Source of the DNA: Psychrobacillus psychrodurans
GTDB lineage: Bacteria; Bacillota; Bacilli; Bacillales_A; Planococcaceae
NCBI RefSeq assembly: GCF_027563345.1
Contig: NZ_JAMKBK010000002.1
DNA: 64,000 bases
Reading direction: 5' to 3' (one strand)
Part shown: positions 1-8,072 of the stretch, in pieces
Layout: every line of letters begins with the position of its first letter
How positions within the stretch are numbered: the first letter of the stretch is position 1
Made by a program: the position numbers and the translations under genes
Notes under the pieces: generated by a model
The model's database searches: none
What the model was told of the DNA's origin: nothing
The model's input: the letters and a program-made list of their open reading frames with translations, nothing else

Positions 1-572
1 TTATGGATGGCGATGAACATGCTAGAGATATATTAATTGAACGAAACTTAAGATTAGTTGTTTACATTGCGAGAAGATTTGATCAGACAAATACTAATAT
101 AGAAGACCTTATTAGTATAGGTTCAATCGGACTTATTAAGGCTGTAGAGACGTTTAATCTAGAAAAAGGTATTAAGCTCGCAACTTACGCATCAAGATGT
201 ATAGAGAACGAAATTTTAATGCATTTACGTAAGACAAATCGTATGAAGTCAGAAGTCTCTTTTGATGAACCTTTAAATTCTGATTCTGACGGGAATGAAC
301 TATTACTATCAGATATTTTAGGTACTAGCGAGGATTTAATCATTGAAGATGTGGAGAAAAAACTAGAGCGTCAACATGTATTTGAAGCAATAAATTTACT
401 AGGGAATAGGGAAAAGTACATTATGCAATGTCGGTTTGGTTTAAATGGTAAAGAAGAAATGACTCAAAAAGAAGTAGCTGATCATTTAGGTATTTCGCAA
501 TCATATATATCACGTTTAGAAAAAAAAATCATTTTAGATTTAAAGGAGCTGTTAAACGAACCAATTGCCTAA
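1..572 (+). CDS. sigE: RNA polymerase sporulation sigma factor E (5' end outside window)
   Basis: Mother-cell sigma factor that directs early sporulation transcription after the forespore septum forms. The visible 189 residues carry the core-binding region 2 (RNLRLVVYIARRF, then the DLISIGSIGLIKAV stretch and the KLATYASRCIENEILMHLR region that reads the -10 element) and, near the C-terminus, the region 4 helix-turn-helix (TQKEVADHLGISQSYISRLE). The sequence lines up closely with B. subtilis SigE, which has about 239 residues, so roughly 50 N-terminal residues, including the pro-peptide removed by SpoIIGA, lie upstream of the window. The frame is open to base 1, so the first ATG at position 3 is not the start. 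sigG follows 89 nt downstream, the conserved spoIIG-sigG arrangement. Confidence 0.95.
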   Translation, partial: MDGDEHARDILIERNLRLVVYIARRFDQTNTNIEDLISIGSIGLIKAVETFNLEKGIKLATYASRCIENEILMHLRKTNRMKSEVSFDEPLNSDSDGNELLLSDILGTSEDLIIEDVEKKLERQHVFEAINLLGNREKYIMQCRFGLNGKEEMTQKEVADHLGISQSYISRLEKKIILDLKELLNEPIA

Positions 573-598
573 TGGGTGAAATTGGATAGAAACGTATA

Positions 599-627
599 GA
601 ATAATCTTTTCTTTCCCGGACAAACTG
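599..627 (+). promoter_or_regulatory. Candidate sigma-F/sigma-G promoter of sigG
   Basis: GAATA at 599-603 is followed after 14 nt by GGACAAACTG at 618-627. The second box fits the GGnnAnAHTR -10 form of sigma-F promoters exactly and partly fits the sigma-G CATnHTA box. B. subtilis sigG is transcribed by sigma-F and by itself, so a promoter is expected here. The spacer is 1 nt shorter than the usual 15. It is assigned by eye only, and the transcription start is not known. Confidence 0.45.
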
Positions 628-651
628 ACTTAGAACAATTAAAAAGTCCGG
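616..651 (+). promoter_or_regulatory. Inverted repeat that can cover the sigG ribosome binding site
   Basis: CCGGAC (616-621) pairs perfectly with GTCCGG (646-651). The second arm includes the first two bases of the sigG Shine-Dalgarno sequence GGAGG (650-654). A transcript reading through from sigE could fold this and hide the site. The first arm overlaps the proposed -10 box, so a transcript started at that promoter would lack it. A shorter alternative, GACTT with AAGTC, would remain possible. Sequestration of the sigG ribosome binding site by leader structure is known in B. subtilis; its operation here is inferred. Confidence 0.5.
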
Positions 652-661
652 AGGAAGATCT

Positions 662-1441
662 ATGACGAGAACAAAAGTTGAATTATGCGGCATTGATACA
701 TCTAAGCTTCCTTTACTTAAGCATGAAGAAATGAAAGAATTGTTTATCCGTTTACAATCTGGTGAAGAATCTGTTAAAGATGAACTGGTAATGTGTAATT
801 TAAGGCTAGTTTTAAGTCTAGTTCAAAGGTTTGCTTACCGAGGAGAGCAAGCAGATGATTTGTTTCAAGTTGGTTGTATTGGGCTCATCAAATCAATTGA
901 GAATTTCGATTTAAAGCATAACGTCCGTTTTTCTACGTATGCAGTTCCTATGATTATTGGAGAAATAAAAAGACACTTACGTGATCATCATTCAGTACGA
1001 GTATCAAGATCGTTAAGAGATATTGCATATAAAGCTATGAAAGCAAAGGAACAGTTTATCAACGAACATTTACAAGAACCAACCTTGGATGACTTGTCAA
1101 AAGAGCTAGATATTTCAGTGGAGGATATATTAATTGCTTTAGATGCTATTCAAGATCCTGTATCTTTACAAGAGCCAATATTCAGTGATGGTGGAGACGC
1201 TATTTATATGATGGACCAATTATGCGATAATGATGTATCCGAAGATCAATGGGTAACTTATTTTACTGTGAAGGATAGTTTTCAGAAGCTAGATACAAGA
1301 CAAAAGAAAATATTAACGAAGAGAATTTACTATGGAGCTACACAAACAGAAATAGCAATGGACTTAGGTTTATCGCAGGCACAAATTTCAAGATTAGAGA
1401 AAAGTGCCTTATCAACTATTCAAAGCCAATTGAATCCATAA
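662..1441 (+). CDS. sigG: RNA polymerase sporulation sigma factor G
   Basis: Late forespore sigma factor that turns on SASP, germination and other final forespore genes. The 259 residues match the usual length of about 260. The N-terminal KVELCGIDTSKLPLL segment is the SigG signature that also takes part in anti-sigma control. Region 2 (NLRLVLSLVQRF, DDLFQVGCIGLIKSIENF, FSTYAVPMIIGEIKRHLRDH) is followed by region 3 and a C-terminal region 4 helix-turn-helix (ATQTEIAMDLGLSQAQISRLE). The ATG at 662 has a strong GGAGG 8 nt upstream; B. subtilis uses the weaker GTG. The gene is followed by a hairpin terminator and stands alone apart from possible read-through from sigE. Confidence 0.97.
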   Translation: MTRTKVELCGIDTSKLPLLKHEEMKELFIRLQSGEESVKDELVMCNLRLVLSLVQRFAYRGEQADDLFQVGCIGLIKSIENFDLKHNVRFSTYAVPMIIGEIKRHLRDHHSVRVSRSLRDIAYKAMKAKEQFINEHLQEPTLDDLSKELDISVEDILIALDAIQDPVSLQEPIFSDGGDAIYMMDQLCDNDVSEDQWVTYFTVKDSFQKLDTRQKKILTKRIYYGATQTEIAMDLGLSQAQISRLEKSALSTIQSQLNP

Positions 1442-1451
1442 GTTATTTAGC

Positions 1452-1487
1452 AAAAACGCTTTTTCTTTTTAGAAGAAGCGTTTTTCT
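1452..1487 (+). terminator. Rho-independent terminator after sigG
   Basis: AAAAACGCTT at 1452 pairs with AAGCGTTTTT ending near 1485 and is followed by a short T-rich run, 10 nt after the sigG stop. Confidence 0.75.
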
Positions 1488-1639
1488 GTTGTTATAAATT
1501 TCTTAAGAACAACGAGTTAGCTCCTATGGTGGAGCATAATCGTAGTTACTTTTGGTCCGGCAGAAAACACTTTCTAAAAATCATATAGGTAGTTACAAGT
1601 AGGATTCCGTATTTATGCATTAGAACGAAGCGTTTAAGA

Positions 1640-1678
1640 TCTGGATTTTTTTCTTTTTAGAAAAAAAGCGTTTTTTTC
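1640..1678 (+). terminator. Second terminator-like AT hairpin upstream of ylmC
   Basis: A T-run, CTTTTTAGAAAAAAAGCG and a further T-run form an AT-only hairpin just before ylmC. Its sequence resembles the sigG terminator about 190 nt upstream and may be a degraded duplicate. The rest of 1488-1640 shows no gene. Confidence 0.35.
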
Positions 1679-1710
1679 ATTTTCATTCATATAATGAATA
1701 AAGGGGGTTA

Positions 1711-1947
1711 ATGATGAAATTTTCAGATGCGCAGCAAAAAGAAGTAATAGAAGCAAAGAGTGGGCAATTACTCGGCTATATTGTAGACGCAGAAATTGAT
1801 AAAGAAACTGGTTATATTATTTCATTTTTAGTAGAAGAAAATGGAGCGTATCCAACTTTTTTTAATAAAAAAAGAGACACAAAGAAAATAGCCGTACAAA
1901 ATATAGCGATAATTGGAAAAGATGTTATAATTGTATCAAAAACATAG
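1711..1947 (+). CDS. ylmC: YlmC/YmxH family PRC-barrel protein
   Basis: Small protein of 78 residues made almost entirely of one PRC-barrel-like beta domain: G-LLGYIVDAEIDKETGYIISFLVEE, then a basic segment, then KIAVQNIAIIGKDVIIV. The YlmC/YmxH family is conserved in spore formers, but its molecular role is not established. Its place directly after sigG and before the ylm division genes matches B. subtilis ylmC. A strong AAGGGGG lies 6 nt before the first of two adjacent ATG codons (1711 and 1714); either could be used. In B. subtilis ylmD comes next; here ylmE follows instead, after 80 nt. Confidence 0.8.
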   Translation: MMKFSDAQQKEVIEAKSGQLLGYIVDAEIDKETGYIISFLVEENGAYPTFFNKKRDTKKIAVQNIAIIGKDVIIVSKT

Positions 1948-2027
1948 ACTTACAATGTTCATCATTGATAAAACGGCTTTTCATTGATACAATAAACAAA
2001 AACAATTGATGAAAAGTTGGGTTTCGA

Positions 2028-2720
2028 ATGACAAACGTACAACAAAACTTAGAACAAATTCAACAGCGTATGCAAAATGCATGCGACCGAGGTAATAGAA
2101 AGTTAGAAGATATTACATTAATAGCAGTAACAAAAGAAGTTTCAGTTAGTCGAACAAACGAGGTAATAGAAAATGGTATTCGGCATTTGGGAGAAAATCG
2201 ACCAGAGGGTTTACAGAAAAAGTTAGATGCCATTTCTAATGATGTTGGGTGGCATTACATAGGTTCATTGCAAACAAGAAAAGTTAAATCAGTTATTAAC
2301 CATATAAATTTCTTGCATTCATTAGACCGGATGAGTTTAGCGGATGAAATTGAAAAAAGAGCTACCTCCACAAAGGATTGTTTTGTACAAGTAAACGTAT
2401 CCCAAGAAGAGTCAAAACATGGGCTTGCTTTTGAAGAAGTAGAAGCATTTGTAGATCAGCTTAAAAACCATAAACGTATTCGCATTATTGGATTGATGAC
2501 AATGGCACCTAATACGGAAGATGACACAATCATTCGAAATGTTTTCCGCAGATTGAAACAACTCCAAAGTAAAATTGCAGCTAAACAAATAGCAGGCGCC
2601 CCTTGTACAGAACTTTCCATGGGAATGTCTGGGGATTATGAGATAGCAATAGAAGAAGGTGCAACATTTATTAGAGTCGGAACAGCATTGGTTGGAAAAG
2701 AGAGGGAGGGAATTGTATGA
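2028..2720 (+). CDS. ylmE: YggS/YlmE family pyridoxal phosphate homeostasis protein
   Basis: PLP-binding fold III protein of 230 residues, the PROSC/YggS family, which binds pyridoxal 5'-phosphate and keeps vitamin B6 and amino-acid pools in balance without a proven enzymatic reaction. The PLP lysine is K36 in IAVTKEV. LGENRPEG, WHYIGSLQTRK, VNVSQEESKHG and LSMGMSGDYEIAIEEGATFIRVGTALVG are family landmarks; the last includes the phosphate-binding region. It overlaps sepF by four bases (ATGA), which suggests translational coupling. The gene sits in the ylm cluster beside division genes in most Gram-positive bacteria. Confidence 0.93.
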   Translation: MTNVQQNLEQIQQRMQNACDRGNRKLEDITLIAVTKEVSVSRTNEVIENGIRHLGENRPEGLQKKLDAISNDVGWHYIGSLQTRKVKSVINHINFLHSLDRMSLADEIEKRATSTKDCFVQVNVSQEESKHGLAFEEVEAFVDQLKNHKRIRIIGLMTMAPNTEDDTIIRNVFRRLKQLQSKIAAKQIAGAPCTELSMGMSGDYEIAIEEGATFIRVGTALVGKEREGIV

Positions 2721-3193
2721 GCATGAAAAACTGGATGAAAAACTTCTTCTACTTAGATGAAGATGAGGAAGCATCAGAAGCGCAGCAACCAAGACCTCAG
2801 CAGCAAAAAACAGTTGATAATAATATAAAGCAAACTGTAAAGTCTGCTCCTAAAGAACGTAAATTTAATACGATTCCAAAGGATATGAACACTCCTAATC
2901 TCGTTAGTATTCAAAATGTCCAAAAGTCCTCAAAAGTAATATTGATAGAGCCGAGAGTGTATGCAGAAGCACAAGATATATCTGAACACTTAAAAAGTAA
3001 AAAGGCTGTAATTGTAAATTTGCAACGTATTGATAAGGAGCAGGGAATTCGAATAATCGACTTTTTAAGTGGGACAGTGTACGCTTTAGGTGGAGACATA
3101 CAAAGAATAGGTACGGATATATTCCTTTGTGCACCAGATTCTGTTGAAGTCGATGGTGCAATATCGGATTATTACTATAATGACTTAGATTAA
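2717..3193 (+). CDS. sepF: Cell division protein SepF
   Basis: Membrane-bound FtsZ-bundling protein needed for normal septum formation; in Bacilli it works with FtsA to tether FtsZ. The 158 residues start with an amphipathic membrane-binding helix (MSMKNWMKNFFYL), followed by an acidic, Gln/Pro-rich linker to about residue 65. The conserved SepF domain comes last: VQKSSKVILIEPRVYAEAQDISEHL, AVIVNLQRIDKEQGIRIIDFLSGTVYALGGDIQRIGTDIFLCAP. The start at 2717 overlaps the ylmE stop and matches the MSMKN start of B. subtilis SepF; an in-frame ATG at 2723 is an alternative. Confidence 0.95.
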   Translation: MSMKNWMKNFFYLDEDEEASEAQQPRPQQQKTVDNNIKQTVKSAPKERKFNTIPKDMNTPNLVSIQNVQKSSKVILIEPRVYAEAQDISEHLKSKKAVIVNLQRIDKEQGIRIIDFLSGTVYALGGDIQRIGTDIFLCAPDSVEVDGAISDYYYNDLD

Positions 3194-3211
3194 CAGAGGA
3201 GTATTTAAATT

Positions 3212-3475
3212 ATGGGATTAGTTTTATCTTTAATAAGCTGGGGTGTTCAAATTTATACGTATGCATTAATAGCGTATATTTTAATGTCATGGGTTCCGAG
3301 CATTCAACAATCAGGTTTTGGAAAGTTTTTAGGGAAAATATGTGAGCCATACTTAGAACCATTTAGAAAAATTATTCCTCCATTAGGGATGATTGATATC
3401 TCACCAATCGTGGCAATTTTTGTATTAAACCTAGCAATGACAGGCATATATTATATAGCTAATATAGTTGTCTAA
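3212..3475 (+). CDS. ylmG: YggT family membrane protein YlmG
   Basis: Small integral membrane protein of 87 residues with two hydrophobic segments (about 1-30 and 60-85) separated by the conserved loop with SWVPSIQQSGFGKFLGKICEPYLEPFRKIIPPLGMIDISPI. The YggT/YlmG family accompanies sepF in bacteria and plastids and has been linked to membrane or nucleoid organisation, but the exact function is unknown. The start follows GAGGAG by a good distance. It closes this transcription segment, with a terminator overlapping its end. Confidence 0.9.
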   Translation: MGLVLSLISWGVQIYTYALIAYILMSWVPSIQQSGFGKFLGKICEPYLEPFRKIIPPLGMIDISPIVAIFVLNLAMTGIYYIANIVV

Positions 3476-3497
3476 CCTCACTTTCGTGGGGTTTTTT
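3475..3497 (+). terminator. Terminator after ylmG
   Basis: CCTCAC-TTTC-GTGGGG stem-loop followed by TTTTTT, directly after the ylmG stop codon. Confidence 0.8.
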
Positions 3498-3523
3498 ACT
3501 ATAGTCGAAAGGGAAATATTAAT

Positions 3524-4312
3524 ATGGAAAATGTATTGCAACATTTTAGAAAAGAAGAACAGCCATTTATAGAACAGGTTGTGAGTATGATGCGGGAAGT
3601 TGAGGATCGATATGCTCCTAAGTTGACGGACTTTCTAGACCCAAGGCAGCAATTTATCGTAGACTCGATTCGTAGGCAATATGAAGAGATTGACTCTAGC
3701 GCTCAAGGTGCACTAGAGGATGCGGAGAGAAGAAGAGTCTTATTGTTTCCTTCTTATTTTACTCCATCTGATAACGATTTCTCTTCGAAAGTAGTGGAAG
3801 TTCATTATCCTACTAAATTTGTTACGCTAAAGCACAAGGATGTTCTTGGTTCAATGATGTCACTAGGAATTGATCGTAGTAAATTTGGTGATATACGCGT
3901 ACAAGATGGAGCCATTCAGTTCGTCGTTGCCTTAGAGGTTTTAGATTACGTTCGAGCTAATTTCACATCCATTGGGAAAGTGAAAGTTCATATAAATGTG
4001 ATAGAAGATCCAATTGATTATTTTGTTCAACAGGAGGAATGGATAACTGATACTTTAACGGTTAGTTCCCTTAGGTTAGACACAGTGATTGCGGCAGTTT
4101 TTAATATTTCTCGTCAAAAATCAGCATCCCTTATTCAAGCTGGTAAGGTCAAAGTGAACTGGTCAGAAAAGGATCAGGTATCTCTTGAGTTACAAGAACT
4201 TGATTTACTTTCTATTAGAGGGCATGGAAGAGTAAAATTAATAATGATCGAAGGAAGAACAAAAAAAGATAAATTACGACTACAAATAGGCAGGTTAGAA
4301 CTTAAAAGTTAA
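3524..4312 (+). CDS. ylmH: S4-domain RNA-binding protein YlmH (RqcP2-like)
   Basis: RNA-binding protein of 262 residues. An N-terminal YlmH-specific region (FRKEEQPFIEQV, LTDFLDPRQQFI, RRVLLFPSY) leads into a central VEVHYPTKFVTLKHKDVLGSMMSLGIDRSKFGDI block. A C-terminal S4 domain starts at about residue 184 (LRLDTVIAAVFNISRQKSASLIQAGKVKVNW). The family binds stalled 50S subunits, and in B. subtilis it acts in ribosome-associated quality control alongside RqcH; an rqcH gene lies at 28-30 kb of this window. A weak ribosome binding site (GAAAGGGAAA) precedes the start. The ylm-divIVA order is the conserved one. Confidence 0.92.
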   Translation: MENVLQHFRKEEQPFIEQVVSMMREVEDRYAPKLTDFLDPRQQFIVDSIRRQYEEIDSSAQGALEDAERRRVLLFPSYFTPSDNDFSSKVVEVHYPTKFVTLKHKDVLGSMMSLGIDRSKFGDIRVQDGAIQFVVALEVLDYVRANFTSIGKVKVHINVIEDPIDYFVQQEEWITDTLTVSSLRLDTVIAAVFNISRQKSASLIQAGKVKVNWSEKDQVSLELQELDLLSIRGHGRVKLIMIEGRTKKDKLRLQIGRLELKS

Positions 4313-4409
4313 TTTTTATAAGAATATTTCAAATTTAGATGTATTCACCTTCTTGGAAATGTATAATGTAAGAAAGAATACAAGAATAGTAAGTAAAGGA
4401 GATGTTAAA

Positions 4410-4919
4410 ATGCCACTAACACCACTTGATATACATAACAAGGAATTTGGTAAAGGATTTAGAGGATATAATGAAGATGAAGTAAACGAATTCCTTGATC
4501 AAATTATGAAAGATCTTGAAATATTGATGAAAGAAAAAAAGGAATTAGAAACAAAGCTTAAAACTTCAAGCGAAAAGGTTGGTCATTTTACTTCAATTGA
4601 AGAGACATTACATAAGTCAATTGTCGTTGCACAAGAGGCAGCAGAAGAGGTTCGTCGCAATTCACAAAAAGAAGCGAAGTTAATTGTGAAAGAGGCAGAA
4701 AAAAATGCTGATCGAATTGTTAACGAAGCTTTAACTAAGGCTAGAAGGATTGCATTGGAAATCGAGGACTTGAAAAAGCAGTCAAAAGTGTTCCGAAATC
4801 GTTTTAAAATGTTAGTCGAAGCCCAGCTAGATTTGATCAACACAGATGACTGGAATCATTTAATGGAATATGATGTGGATACAGAAGCAATTGATCGTAT
4901 ATCTGTTACGGAAGATTAA
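4410..4919 (+). CDS. divIVA: Cell division/pole-organising protein DivIVA
   Basis: Coiled-coil protein that recognises negatively curved membrane at poles and septa and recruits division and sporulation partners. The N-terminal lipid-binding domain reads MPLTPLDIHNKEFGKGFRGYNEDEVNEFLD and is followed by about 120 residues of predicted coiled coil, ending in an acidic tail. The start was set at the ATG at 4410: GGAGATG lies upstream, and MPLTPLDIHNK matches the known N-terminus. An in-frame ATG at 4353 would add 19 residues (EMYNVRKNTRIVSKG...) that are not part of the family. The product is 169 residues; B. subtilis has 164. A 342-nt leader separates it from ileS. Confidence 0.95.
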   Translation: MPLTPLDIHNKEFGKGFRGYNEDEVNEFLDQIMKDLEILMKEKKELETKLKTSSEKVGHFTSIEETLHKSIVVAQEAAEEVRRNSQKEAKLIVKEAEKNADRIVNEALTKARRIALEIEDLKKQSKVFRNRFKMLVEAQLDLINTDDWNHLMEYDVDTEAIDRISVTED

Positions 4920-4925
4920 CATTTC

Positions 4926-4954
4926 TTGACTCATAGCCATACTTTACCTATAAT
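4926..4954 (+). promoter_or_regulatory. Sigma-A promoter of ileS
   Basis: TTGACT (4926-4931), a 17-nt spacer and TATAAT (4949-4954). It is a near-consensus promoter about 25 nt before the T-box leader starts. Confidence 0.85.
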
Positions 4955-4977
4955 AATTTCATATCATATAATATGCG

Positions 4978-5208
4978 TTGAAAAAGACGTCTAAAATAGA
5001 TTTCGACAAAGCGACTTGAGGGTGGTGAGAGCTCAGGGTAGAATCTTATTTAGAATATCACTTTGGAGCAAGGGCACTGAACAAATAGTAAGTGTCTTCG
5101 GTTAATGCCCCGTTATGGCATTCTAAGCGGCGATTTTATACAAATCGCAAGTAGGGTGGTACCGCGAGCATAACTCCTCGTCCCTTTTAGGGATGTGGAG
5201 TTTTTTTG
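4978..5208 (+). promoter_or_regulatory. T-box leader of ileS (isoleucine)
   Basis: Transcription-attenuating RNA that senses uncharged tRNA-Ile. Stem I contains the AGGGTGGTGAGAG segment near 5018-5033 and the specifier loop GAATATCACTT, where ATC at 5057-5059 is the isoleucine codon. The invariant T-box sequence AGGGTGGTACCGCG is at 5153-5166. The terminator AACTCC...GGAGTT with TTTTTTT follows at 5172-5207. Unacylated tRNA-Ile would pair at the specifier and the T-box bulge and favour read-through into ileS. It fills the 342-nt gap after divIVA. Confidence 0.95.
5172..5208 (+). terminator. T-box terminator hairpin
   Basis: AACTCC-TCG-TCCC, loop TTTTA, GGGA-TGT-GGAGTT and a seven-T run. It is mutually exclusive with the T-box antiterminator. 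Confidence 0.9.
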
Positions 5209-5261
5209 TTTTCGCCACTCCTTTACAGTACTCATGCTTTTAATAATTAGGAGGTTATAAG

Positions 5262-8012
5262 ATGGAATACAAAGATACGTTATTAATGCCAAAAACTGAT
5301 TTCCCTATGCGTGGAAATTTACCAGTGAAAGAAGTAGAAATTCAAACTAAATGGGCAGATCAGGATATTTATAAAAAAGTACAGGACCATACAAAAGATC
5401 GTCCGTTTTTTGTACTACATGATGGACCACCTTATGCCAATGGTGATCTTCATATGGGTCATGCATTAAATAAAGTATTAAAAGATATGATTGTCCGTCA
5501 CAAGTCTATGTCAGGCTTCCATACACCTTATGTTCCAGGCTGGGATACACATGGTCTGCCAATCGAGCAAGCACTAACCAATAAAGGTGTAAAACGTAAA
5601 GAGATGTCTTTAGCAGAGTTTAGGAAGCTTTGTGAGGAGTATGCATATCAACAAATTGACAATCAACGCTCACAATTCAAACGTTTGGGTGTTCGTGGGG
5701 ACTGGGATAATCCATATGTTACATTAACTCCTGCATTTGAATCACGTCAAATTGAAGTATTCGGTGCAATGGCTAAAAAAGGATATATTTATAAAGGGTT
5801 AAAGCCTGTTTACTGGTCACCATCAAGTGAATCAGCATTGGCTGAAGCAGAAATTGAATACCAAGATAAAAAATCACCATCTATTTATGTAAGCTTTGAG
5901 GTGACTGAAGGAAAAGGAGTTCTGGAAGAAGGAACAAAATTTATCATTTGGACTACAACACCTTGGACAATTCCTGCAAACCTAGCTATTTCCTTGCATC
6001 CTAAAGTTGAGTATGCAGTTGTTAATACGAAAGGTTCTAAATTTGTCGTTGCATTAGATTTAGTAAAATCTGTTGCGGAAGAATTAGGCTGGGAAGAATA
6101 TACAGTAGAACGTACACTGGAAGGTAAGGAAATGGATCGTCTCGTAGCGAAACATCCATTATACGATCGTGATTCTCTTATCATTTTAGGAGAGCATGTA
6201 ACAACTGAATCTGGGACTGGATGTGTTCATACAGCTCCTGGACACGGGGAAGATGACTTTTACGTTGGAAAAGCTTACGGCTTAGATGTTCTTTGTCCAG
6301 TTGATGACCGCGGTGTAATGACTGCTGAAGCACCTGGTTTTGAAGGATTATTTTATGACACAGCTAACAAAGCGATTACAGAAGCTTTAGAGGCTGCAGG
6401 TGCGCTTGAGAAACTTACATTTATTACACATTCATATCCGCATGACTGGCGTACAAAAAAACCAGTTATTTATCGTGCTACAGCACAATGGTTTGCTTCT
6501 ATTGAGGCATTTAGAGATGAATTGCTACAAGCTATTCGGGATACCAAGTTTACTCCTGCATGGGGGGAGACTCGTCTATTTAACATGATTCGCGATCGTG
6601 GAGACTGGTGTATTTCTCGTCAGCGTGTATGGGGAGTTCCAATTCCAGTATTTTATGGGGAAGATGGAGAACCGATTCTGACAGAAGAGACTATTTCACA
6701 TGTTTCTAAACTATTCCGTGAGCACGGTTCAAATATTTGGTTTGAAAAAGAAGCGAAGGAATTACTACCAGAAGGATTTACACATGCTGGAAGTCCGAAT
6801 GGTATCTTTACGAAAGAAACAGATATTATGGATGTATGGTTCGATTCCGGTTCATCTCATCAAGGTGTCCTAGAAGAACGCGACGATTTAGTATTCCCAG
6901 CTGACTTATATCTAGAGGGATCGGATCAATATCGTGGTTGGTTTAACTCTTCGTTAATAACAAGTACGGCTATGTTTGGTCACGCTCCTTACAAAGGTTT
7001 GTTAAGCCATGGTTTCACATTGGATGGAAATGGACGTAAAATGAGTAAATCATTAGGGAACGTAATCGTTCCTTCTAAAGTGATAAATCAGTTAGGTGCA
7101 GACATTGTACGTTTGTGGGTAGCTTCTGTAGATTATACAGCAGATGTACGTGTATCAGATGCGATCTTCAAACAGGTATCAGAAGTATATCGTAAAATCC
7201 GTAATACATTCAGATTCTTACATGGTAATATTAGTGATTTCCATCCTGTTAATAATCGTGTGGAATTCAAGGATCTTCGTGAAGTGGATCAGTATATGTA
7301 CATGAAACTTCAAGAAGTAATTACAACAGTAAGAGCTGCATATGATCGCTACGATTTTGCAAGTGTATATCATACGGTGAATAACTTTGTATCAAGTGAG
7401 TTAAGTTCATTCTACTTAGATATTGCAAAAGATGTTGTGTATATCTATGGCGAGGACCACTCGGATCGTCGTGCTATGCAAACAGTTATGTATGATACAT
7501 TATTAGCTCTACTAAAATTAGTAACACCTATCTTGCCTCATACGACAGATGAGCTTTGGGCTTATTTAGAGCATGAAACTGCGGAAAGTGTTCAATTAAC
7601 GGATATGCCAGAAGCTGTTGATTATCCTGAATTCAAGAATTTAGCAGCTAAGTGGGATAAAATTATGGAATTACGTGATGATGTATTAAAAGCACTAGAA
7701 GAAGCGCGTAATGCAAAAACGATCGGTAAATCATTAGAAGCTAAAGTAGCTTTATATGTAAATGATGACTATAAAGCACTGTTTGAAACAGATGCCATTG
7801 ACTTTGCACAATTGTTCATTGTTTCTAAATTTGAATTAGGCGGTGCACCGTCTGAAGCACCAGCAAACAGCTTAGTATTAGAGCATGCTTCTGTTGTAGT
7901 AGAAAAAGCAGATGGTGAAAAATGTGAGCGTTGTTGGACAATTTCCGAAACAGTTGGTACAAGTGAAGCCCACCCAACTTTATGTGCACGTTGCGCAGAG
8001 GTTGTTAAGTAA
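5262..8012 (+). CDS. ileS: Isoleucyl-tRNA synthetase
   Basis: Class I synthetase that attaches isoleucine to tRNA-Ile in the cytoplasm and edits misactivated valine. At 916 residues it is close to B. subtilis IleS (921). The HIGH motif is HMGH at residues 64-67, and the KMSKS loop is at 593-597 (GRKMSKSLGN). The WTTTPWTIPANLAI and GTGCVHTAPGHGEDDF stretches mark the CP1 editing domain. A C-terminal zinc site has C888/C891 and C908/C911. This is the bacterial (mupirocin-sensitive type) architecture with the C-terminal zinc finger. The start follows GGAGG. Expression is controlled by the upstream T-box. Confidence 0.98.
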   Translation: MEYKDTLLMPKTDFPMRGNLPVKEVEIQTKWADQDIYKKVQDHTKDRPFFVLHDGPPYANGDLHMGHALNKVLKDMIVRHKSMSGFHTPYVPGWDTHGLPIEQALTNKGVKRKEMSLAEFRKLCEEYAYQQIDNQRSQFKRLGVRGDWDNPYVTLTPAFESRQIEVFGAMAKKGYIYKGLKPVYWSPSSESALAEAEIEYQDKKSPSIYVSFEVTEGKGVLEEGTKFIIWTTTPWTIPANLAISLHPKVEYAVVNTKGSKFVVALDLVKSVAEELGWEEYTVERTLEGKEMDRLVAKHPLYDRDSLIILGEHVTTESGTGCVHTAPGHGEDDFYVGKAYGLDVLCPVDDRGVMTAEAPGFEGLFYDTANKAITEALEAAGALEKLTFITHSYPHDWRTKKPVIYRATAQWFASIEAFRDELLQAIRDTKFTPAWGETRLFNMIRDRGDWCISRQRVWGVPIPVFYGEDGEPILTEETISHVSKLFREHGSNIWFEKEAKELLPEGFTHAGSPNGIFTKETDIMDVWFDSGSSHQGVLEERDDLVFPADLYLEGSDQYRGWFNSSLITSTAMFGHAPYKGLLSHGFTLDGNGRKMSKSLGNVIVPSKVINQLGADIVRLWVASVDYTADVRVSDAIFKQVSEVYRKIRNTFRFLHGNISDFHPVNNRVEFKDLREVDQYMYMKLQEVITTVRAAYDRYDFASVYHTVNNFVSSELSSFYLDIAKDVVYIYGEDHSDRRAMQTVMYDTLLALLKLVTPILPHTTDELWAYLEHETAESVQLTDMPEAVDYPEFKNLAAKWDKIMELRDDVLKALEEARNAKTIGKSLEAKVALYVNDDYKALFETDAIDFAQLFIVSKFELGGAPSEAPANSLVLEHASVVVEKADGEKCERCWTISETVGTSEAHPTLCARCAEVVK

Positions 8013-8022
8013 ATAAAACAAA

Positions 8023-8057
8023 GAAATGTGGTCCAATTATTTGGATCACATTTTTTA
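8023..8057 (+). terminator. Terminator after ileS
   Basis: AAATGTGGTCCAA pairs with TTGGATCACATTT, then TTTTT, 11 nt after the stop codon. Confidence 0.85.
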
Positions 8058-8072
8058 TAGGATAATGGCTAG

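Noticed and set aside
4978..5208. Other riboswitch class
   Set aside because: The invariant T-box motif and the ATC specifier fix it as an isoleucine T-box.
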